Origin: Bacteroidales bacterium
GTDB taxonomy: Bacteria; Bacteroidota; Bacteroidia; Bacteroidales; Marinilabiliaceae
Assembly (NCBI GenBank): GCA_024401295.1
Contig: JAKSLG010000004.1
Location: forward strand, 1 to 64,000
Reading direction: 5' to 3'
Length of the DNA: 64,000 nucleotides
A model generated the notes under the pieces. The model was not told the origin of the DNA. It did not search any database and saw only the letters and a list, made by a program, of their open reading frames with translations. This document shows, in pieces, positions 59,126 to 64,000 of this stretch; within the stretch, counting starts at the first letter, position 1; each line of letters begins with the position of its first letter. The translations under genes and the position numbers were made by a program.

Positions 59126-62100
59126 TTAGCTTTGTGTGTTATTATTACTTTCTTCTTTTTTCTCTGTTTCAACAGCAGCTGCTGTTGCCTCTGCTTCGGC
59201 TTTTGCTTTTGCTTCAGCCTCTTCCTTAGCCTTCTTTTCAGCATCTGCCTTTGCTTTAGCTTCGGCTTTTGCCTTCTTTTCAGCTTCTTCTGCTGCTTTC
59301 TTCTCGGCCTCAGCCTTTTCAGCCTCAGCTTTTGCCTTGGCTTCGGCTTTTGCCTTCTTACGCTCCATACGTTTTCTGCTCATATCCTCGAATTTTGCAG
59401 AAAGCGGACGCACCACATTTTCGCCCAAGAACTCAAATCCACGATGCGCAAGGTCATAATAGAGCACGATATAGAGAACTATCGTCAGAATCCAAACCGA
59501 AATCATATTGAACCAAAGTGTGTCCCAATATCTTCCGAAGCAATATTTTGCTGGAGCAAAGAACTGCGAACGGAATGGAAGGATTCCATCTGGCTCTGGC
59601 ATCTGATAGATCGGATCGATAATCTGAATCAGCTTATTACCATCGCGAAGAATCTTGTTCTTGTCAAATGTTTTACGTACAATATCAGAAACCGTTTCAT
59701 TAAAATAAGCATCATATAATGCTTTGTACTTTTCTGGCTGCGTTGTAGCAAGATAATTCTCACGATTATCAAGCTCAAGAATTGCGTTGTTCAAGATATC
59801 TCTATAGAGATCTTTGAGCTGACCAATATATTCAACTGCCTGATAATATGCATTTTCTGAATATTTTTCAGGAGTAAGATTCTCAAGACCAGGGAATTCG
59901 ATATTAGGCTGACGAACAGTCTCCTTGCCCAATTCATTGTGAAGCAATGCAAGATCCGAAATATATTGCTCACTATTGCGATTGTCTCTTGCATACGAAT
60001 TATTTGCATTGTCAAGAATCTCCTCAAGCTTTGGCAGATAATACGTCTGTTTGAAGTCAGCCATACTCTTGATGCGCTCTGTCTCAAACATTACGCTCTT
60101 GAACTTGTTATGCTTATACTGATGAACTATCAGACCTTCGTATGCATAACGTGCAGGAATAAACTCGGCAACAAATGGAACTTTATCGACTGACGCAACT
60201 GTCTTGTTGAGCTTGTCGAACGTAAACATCGCACCACCAAGCACCATCTGAGGAATCATCAGCAATGGAATCATGATGTAGATTGTCACGATCGTATTGA
60301 ATGCCGATGATATGATAAGACCGAGAATATTTGACGAAACAGACACTGAGAACAACATCAGGAAGAATTCAAAATTCATCCCTTCAAATCCAATCACAGC
60401 ATTACCAACAAGGATGAAAAGTATCATCTGAATTGCTGACAATCCCATGAGTATCAATATCTTAGACATCAAGTAAGCTGAACGGCTCAAATTAAGGAAT
60501 CGCTCGCGCTTCATAATCTTTGCGTCCTTGAAAATCTCTTCGGCACTGACAATCAAACCAAAGAAGATTGAAACGATGATACCCATAAATACATATATAG
60601 GTATATTTTCATTCTCACGGAAAATATAAATATCGCTATCCGGATCGACAATATAACGCACCAGATATGCCAATACGAAACCGAGGAATGGAGCCTCAAG
60701 TATATTCATGAGAATATACTGAGTATTACTGATTTTTGCCCAGAAATCTCGACGCGTATAGATGCAGAACTGACCAAACCACGATGGAAGATCAAGCGAA
60801 CGTGGAGGTTCCTCATTCACTGTCTCAACCTTTGGAAGTTCTATATTTGAGTTATATTTCTGATTCCACGACTGTGGCTGAACCTTACGCTTGTTTGAAG
60901 TACCACCCCATTCGTCAATGACCTTTGCTTCAAGGACATTGAAAACGAGCTCTGTATTGACGTTGCCACACTCACCACATGCACCTTGATCGGCAGCCTG
61001 ACCAATCTGAGTCTTGGTATATGTGATTGCTCCAACAGGATCACCATAATAAACAGGGTAACCACCCGTATCGAGAATGAACATCTTGTCGAACATCTTG
61101 TAGATATCCGATGATGGCTGGTGAATTACAACGAAGACGAGCTTACCATTCTTGACAGCAAGCTCACGGAGCAAATTCACTACGTTTTCCGAGTCTCCTG
61201 ACGACAAACCAGATGTCGGCTCATCGACAAAAAGAACGGCTGGCTCACGAATGAGCTCCAACGCAATGTTCAAACGCTTACGCTGACCACCAGAAATTGA
61301 CTTGTTAAGAGGAGAACCTACAACGAGGTCCTTTCGTTCGTAGAGGCCAAGATTATCGAGTGTACGACAAACAAGTTCTTTTATCTCTTCTTCCGACTTG
61401 TTGCGGAAGCACAATTTTGCACTGTAATAGAGGTTCTCATAAACCGTAAGTTCCTCAATCAGAAGGTCATCCTGAGGAATAAGGCCGATAACACCTTCGA
61501 GCTTCTCTGGCTCTGTATGAAGGTTGCGGCCATTAATGAGCACACATCCTTCCGATGGTTTCTCATTGCCGCAGAGAACATTCAAGAGAGTAGTTTTTCC
61601 GGCACCACTCGCACCCATAATACCAATCAACTGACCTTCTCTTTCAGCCATGTTGATATTTCTCAAGCCAATGTTGCCGTTCTTGAACTTGAACCACATA
61701 TCATTGACTTCATACGATATCTTATCGAAGTTACGATTAGGATGGAACTTCGCTTCAACATCGAAGAAACATACCGTTGCCGATGTCGCCTTGATGATGC
61801 TTCGCGTTGGGAATGGCGAAACGCAATCTTGTGCAAGTAGGTTACCATTCACGTATGATTCTCCTCCGCTATATCTAACGAAGTAGAGATCAACGCTTGC
61901 CATGTAGAGGAACATGACAGCTCCCTTCAACTTTCCTGTTTGGATGTGAAGAGCATTCTGATAGCTGACATTATCACGATCGTCGGCAATGAGGATTCCG
62001 TTGTGGTCCATCTTGTCGACGTCGCTCTCCATACTGAAAGCCTTGATAGCCTTTACCTCTTCCTTGTCGAGTTTGAAGGCCAATACCACGCCCTCGATGA

Positions 62101-62533
62101 CCTCCATTCGACCTTGGATGTTGACATCCATGTCTTTTGAAGACGAGACGCGAAGCATTTCATAGATTCGAACGAAGATAACGGCTTTCTGCTTTCTGAC
62201 AACTTCTGGATCCTTTGCAATCTTTGTGCCGTCAGGTCTCTCTTCGTCCTTTTCGAGCTCTTTGCTAATCTTGCGACATGCACCGATAATCTTAACAGAT
62301 TCTGACGCCTTTACATCACCCGCATTTTCGCTTTTGATAACATGACCGTTTTCGTCAAGTTTCACCTCAGCGTTCTCGTCAAACTTTTTCAGGTATACGT
62401 CAACTTCCTGTTCGCCAATCTGAGACTGAAGAAACGTTCTTACGTATTCACGTTCTTCATCACCCACACCGGCGTCTTGCTTGGCAATAAGACCAAACAA
62501 TTTCATCAATGCTTCAAGAATAGCTTCGCTCAT
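59126..62533 (-). CDS. ABCG/ABC2-type transporter with TerB-like N-terminus and Ala/Lys/Glu tail
   Basis: An 1135-residue half-transporter. Residues 1-180 are helical and resemble a TerB-like domain (LMKLFGLIAKQDAGVGDEE). A linker with two cyclic-nucleotide- or FHA-like beta segments follows to about 290. The ABC domain shows Walker A GASGAGKTT, signature KSISGGQRKRLNIALEL, Walker B VLFVDEPTSGL and switch VVIHQPSSD. The ABC2 membrane part carries six helices and a long extracytoplasmic insert. The last roughly 80 residues are a lysine/alanine/glutamate-rich coiled coil. It is co-transcribed with SiaB and SiaC homologues and a lipoprotein. Substrate unknown; the TerB-like part suggests input from a stress or signalling partner. 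Confidence 0.9.
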   Translation of the reverse strand: MSEAILEALMKLFGLIAKQDAGVGDEEREYVRTFLQSQIGEQEVDVYLKKFDENAEVKLDENGHVIKSENAGDVKASESVKIIGACRKISKELEKDEERPDGTKIAKDPEVVRKQKAVIFVRIYEMLRVSSSKDMDVNIQGRMEVIEGVVLAFKLDKEEVKAIKAFSMESDVDKMDHNGILIADDRDNVSYQNALHIQTGKLKGAVMFLYMASVDLYFVRYSGGESYVNGNLLAQDCVSPFPTRSIIKATSATVCFFDVEAKFHPNRNFDKISYEVNDMWFKFKNGNIGLRNINMAEREGQLIGIMGASGAGKTTLLNVLCGNEKPSEGCVLINGRNLHTEPEKLEGVIGLIPQDDLLIEELTVYENLYYSAKLCFRNKSEEEIKELVCRTLDNLGLYERKDLVVGSPLNKSISGGQRKRLNIALELIREPAVLFVDEPTSGLSSGDSENVVNLLRELAVKNGKLVFVVIHQPSSDIYKMFDKMFILDTGGYPVYYGDPVGAITYTKTQIGQAADQGACGECGNVNTELVFNVLEAKVIDEWGGTSNKRKVQPQSWNQKYNSNIELPKVETVNEEPPRSLDLPSWFGQFCIYTRRDFWAKISNTQYILMNILEAPFLGFVLAYLVRYIVDPDSDIYIFRENENIPIYVFMGIIVSIFFGLIVSAEEIFKDAKIMKRERFLNLSRSAYLMSKILILMGLSAIQMILFILVGNAVIGFEGMNFEFFLMLFSVSVSSNILGLIISSAFNTIVTIYIMIPLLMIPQMVLGGAMFTFDKLNKTVASVDKVPFVAEFIPARYAYEGLIVHQYKHNKFKSVMFETERIKSMADFKQTYYLPKLEEILDNANNSYARDNRNSEQYISDLALLHNELGKETVRQPNIEFPGLENLTPEKYSENAYYQAVEYIGQLKDLYRDILNNAILELDNRENYLATTQPEKYKALYDAYFNETVSDIVRKTFDKNKILRDGNKLIQIIDPIYQMPEPDGILPFRSQFFAPAKYCFGRYWDTLWFNMISVWILTIVLYIVLYYDLAHRGFEFLGENVVRPLSAKFEDMSRKRMERKKAKAEAKAKAEAEKAEAEKKAAEEAEKKAKAEAKAKADAEKKAKEEAEAKAKAEAEATAAAVETEKKEESNNNTQS

Positions 62534-62595
62534 AATGTATAGTTAAACCCCAAGTAATGCTTTTCCGGCACTACCTGGGATTCGTTAATGATCAA

Positions 62596-62988
62596 TTATT
62601 TCTCGTTCCAATCCTCGTCGCATTCCTTATATTCGAATGGCAACTCAACGATGTCTTCATATTCCTGACCTGCCTCCATGATGTCTTCCTCATCTTCGCG
62701 ATAACACCATTTGATGTTCACGTCAGTCTTATCCTTGAGTTCTTCGAACTTGAGCAATACGTCGAGCAAAACCTTAGACGAAGCTGTGTTGAAATATTCG
62801 AGCTTGAATGTCATCACAGTCTCCGAATTTGGATCCTCACCATATTCGCCAATCCAATTCAAGATTGGACCATAGAATTCTGTTACGTCTTCTGGCAATG
62901 AACGACCCTGAATAAGGAAAATGCCATTATCCTTGTCCATAGTTACGCTAGGCGTATCGTCAGTGCCCTTTATGCTAATTACTTCCAT
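62596..62988 (-). CDS. siaC: SiaC family regulatory phosphoprotein (DUF1987)
   Basis: A 130-residue protein of the DUF1987/SiaC family. The segment GIFLIQGRSLPEDVTEFYGPILNWI and the phosphosite region FKLEYFNTASSKVLLDVL are diagnostic. Thr68 in YFNTASS lies where SiaC of Pseudomonas is phosphorylated by SiaB. In Pseudomonas unphosphorylated SiaC activates the diguanylate cyclase SiaD; no GGDEF gene is present here and the next gene is an ABC transporter instead. The ATG of MEVISIKG is used because the longer frame lies upstream of the family start. It is 14 nt after siaB. Confidence 0.88.
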   Translation of the reverse strand: MEVISIKGTDDTPSVTMDKDNGIFLIQGRSLPEDVTEFYGPILNWIGEYGEDPNSETVMTFKLEYFNTASSKVLLDVLLKFEELKDKTDVNIKWCYREDEEDIMEAGQEYEDIVELPFEYKECDEDWNEK

Positions 62989-63002
62989 TGTTATCTTTGT
63001 TA

Positions 63003-63575
63003 TTAGTTTCTCGAAATTGTTGTGATAAGGATGAAGAAACACAAATCATCTGTCAAATCCTTGAACTGATAGTCGATCTTGTTTCCACTTTTCTTAGCGA
63101 TATCGATAAAACCAAGTCCAGCACCACCCTTTTCAGAGATATGACCTTCCTTGATCTGCTGCTTATAGAGTGCAGAAAGGCCTTCCTTGTCAAGGCTGTT
63201 GATATGCTCAAGGCTCTTCTCAAGACCCTCACGCTTTGAACGCTTTACAACGTTGCCCGTGATGACATTGTACGACTCTTCGCCATGGCTTACCAATACG
63301 ATGCCGCGACGCTCTTCATCATCATCGTCAGTCATTGGATCGGCATGCTTGCTGATATTCTGCAGACATTCAACCATTACGTTGAAAACCTTTCGCTGAA
63401 CCTGATTAGACTCTTCGGCTTTCACCATGTTCTTTTCGGTCATAGCCGTAAATGTTTTTGTGATTTCCTGTGTTACTACGCCTTCGTATACAAGGTTAAT
63501 CTCGTTTGCCTGCATTGTATGATACAACTGGTAGGCAAACTCCAAGAAATCCTGATTCGCTGCTATTCTTGCCAT
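63003..63575 (-). CDS. siaB: SiaB family protein kinase
   Basis: A 190-residue protein with an atypical HATPase fold: NLVYEGVVTQEITKTF near the N-terminus, the N-box-like VFNVMVECLQNISKHAD, and the G-box-like GGAGLGFIDIAKKSG near residue 150. SiaB kinases phosphorylate SiaC and are opposed by the SiaA phosphatase. Here the siaC gene follows by 14 nt and a SpoIIE phosphatase gene precedes, so the three-gene partner switch is complete. Length is normal. Confidence 0.87.
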   Translation of the reverse strand: MARIAANQDFLEFAYQLYHTMQANEINLVYEGVVTQEITKTFTAMTEKNMVKAEESNQVQRKVFNVMVECLQNISKHADPMTDDDDEERRGIVLVSHGEESYNVITGNVVKRSKREGLEKSLEHINSLDKEGLSALYKQQIKEGHISEKGGAGLGFIDIAKKSGNKIDYQFKDLTDDLCFFILITTISRN

Positions 63576-63618
63576 AGTGCTCTCTATTAAAAAGTGTGTA
63601 AATTTAGCTAAAATATTT

Positions 63619-64000
63619 TTATAATTCTACTCCTATCAACAAAACATCATCAACTTGTCTTGTTCTGATATCAGCTTCTGTCTCCGCAGGACTCTGACGC
63701 ATCCATACATTGATGAAGTCATCATAAACTTCCTTGTAGATGCCGTTCATATCGCTTTCAACAGTTCTGTCGAGTAGTTCCTTAAATCGTTTTGTCTGGT
63801 ATTTTTTCTTTTTCTGACCATCAAGCTGGTCAGGCAATCCATCTGAGAATACGTAAAATCTGTCACCTGGTTGGTATTCAATGACATTATTTTCAAAATC
63901 AGGTTCTGGACGACCTGGCAACGGTATACCACCGATACCCTTGCGAGAACCTTTGTACTCGGTAAATTCGGCACCTCGCATGTAGTAGAGCGGACGGTGA
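63619..64000 (-). CDS. SpoIIE-type protein phosphatase, C-terminal part (SiaA-like), cut by the window edge
   Basis: At least 127 codons of a PP2C/SpoIIE domain; the frame is open through the right edge (first visible residues HRPLYYMRGAEF). GDRFYVFSDGLPDQ and the final RQVDDVLLIGVEL carry the metal-binding Asp residues of the family. Position directly upstream of the SiaB and SiaC genes makes it the SiaA-like phosphatase that dephosphorylates SiaC. The sensor part (usually HAMP or PAS) is outside the window. Stop at 63619. Confidence 0.9.
   Translation of the reverse strand, partial: HRPLYYMRGAEFTEYKGSRKGIGGIPLPGRPEPDFENNVIEYQPGDRFYVFSDGLPDQLDGQKKKKYQTKRFKELLDRTVESDMNGIYKEVYDDFINVWMRQSPAETEADIRTRQVDDVLLIGVEL

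Overview
The window looks like a chromosomal segment of a gut- or rumen-type Bacteroidales, most like Prevotellaceae (inference). The evidence is SusC/SusD proteins, a type IX secretion tail, two FISUMP-domain exported proteins, DUF4143 ATPase and SiaB/SiaC-type genes, and many promoters with the Bacteroidetes -7 box TAnnTTTG (sometimes with a -33 TTTG). No rRNA, tRNA, CRISPR array, transposase or phage gene was seen.

Layout. 0.1-7.2 kb: a plus-strand run of small and housekeeping genes (exported flavodoxin, SDR, DUF4250, AlkZ-like, bile-acid-family symporter, YfiR, glutathione peroxidase). It includes three genes that keep both ends but have lost their middles: an alpha/beta hydrolase, an ECF sigma factor and sdhC/frdC. 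7.3-12.4 kb: a large repeat-built secreted protein behind a 15-bp x5 tandem repeat, then a lone chemoreceptor. 12.4-19.6 kb (minus): CE1-type esterase, recO-priA, a FISUMP protein, nadB. 19.6-24.0 kb (minus): a five-gene aryl-polyene/flexirubin-like set (ketosynthase, ACP, ketoreductase, acyltransferase, methyltransferase). 24.2-25.4 kb: a divergent pair of paralogous exported proteins.

25.5-40.2 kb: two outer-membrane uptake units on the minus strand. One is SusC, a metal-type lipoprotein and a second TonB receptor. The other is SusD, an amino-acid:cation symporter and two PLP C-S lyase/transsulfuration enzymes. SusC and SusD are about 7 kb apart, yet their promoters share an ungapped upstream block. 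Between the units lie a DUF4143 ATPase with a tandem palindromic 32-bp repeat and a zinc-ribbon membrane protein.

40.2-53.3 kb: a MacB-like ABC exporter (ATPase and two permeases), a TolC-HlyD pair, a two-component system and a DUF2807 lipoprotein. The ABC, TolC and DUF2807 promoters each carry two 17-bp TGTC-N9-GACA palindromes 23 bp apart, and the proximal one lies exactly 49 nt from the -7 box. This defines an apparent regulon. The response regulator encoded there has a receiver and a Fis-type HTH but no AAA+ domain. A FISUMP protein and a hydrolase lie inside this region.

53.4-64.0 kb: ribD and tsaB, a PspC/PadR operon, and a minus-strand operon entering from the right edge: SiaA-like SpoIIE phosphatase (partial), SiaB kinase, SiaC (DUF1987), a large ABCG-type transporter with a TerB-like N-terminus, a lipoprotein and a small exported protein. 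This couples a partner-switching module to a transporter. Gene starts were moved inward where only GTG/TTG codons preceded a clear ATG with a signal peptide or conserved N-terminus. All family assignments come from reading motifs, not from database searches.
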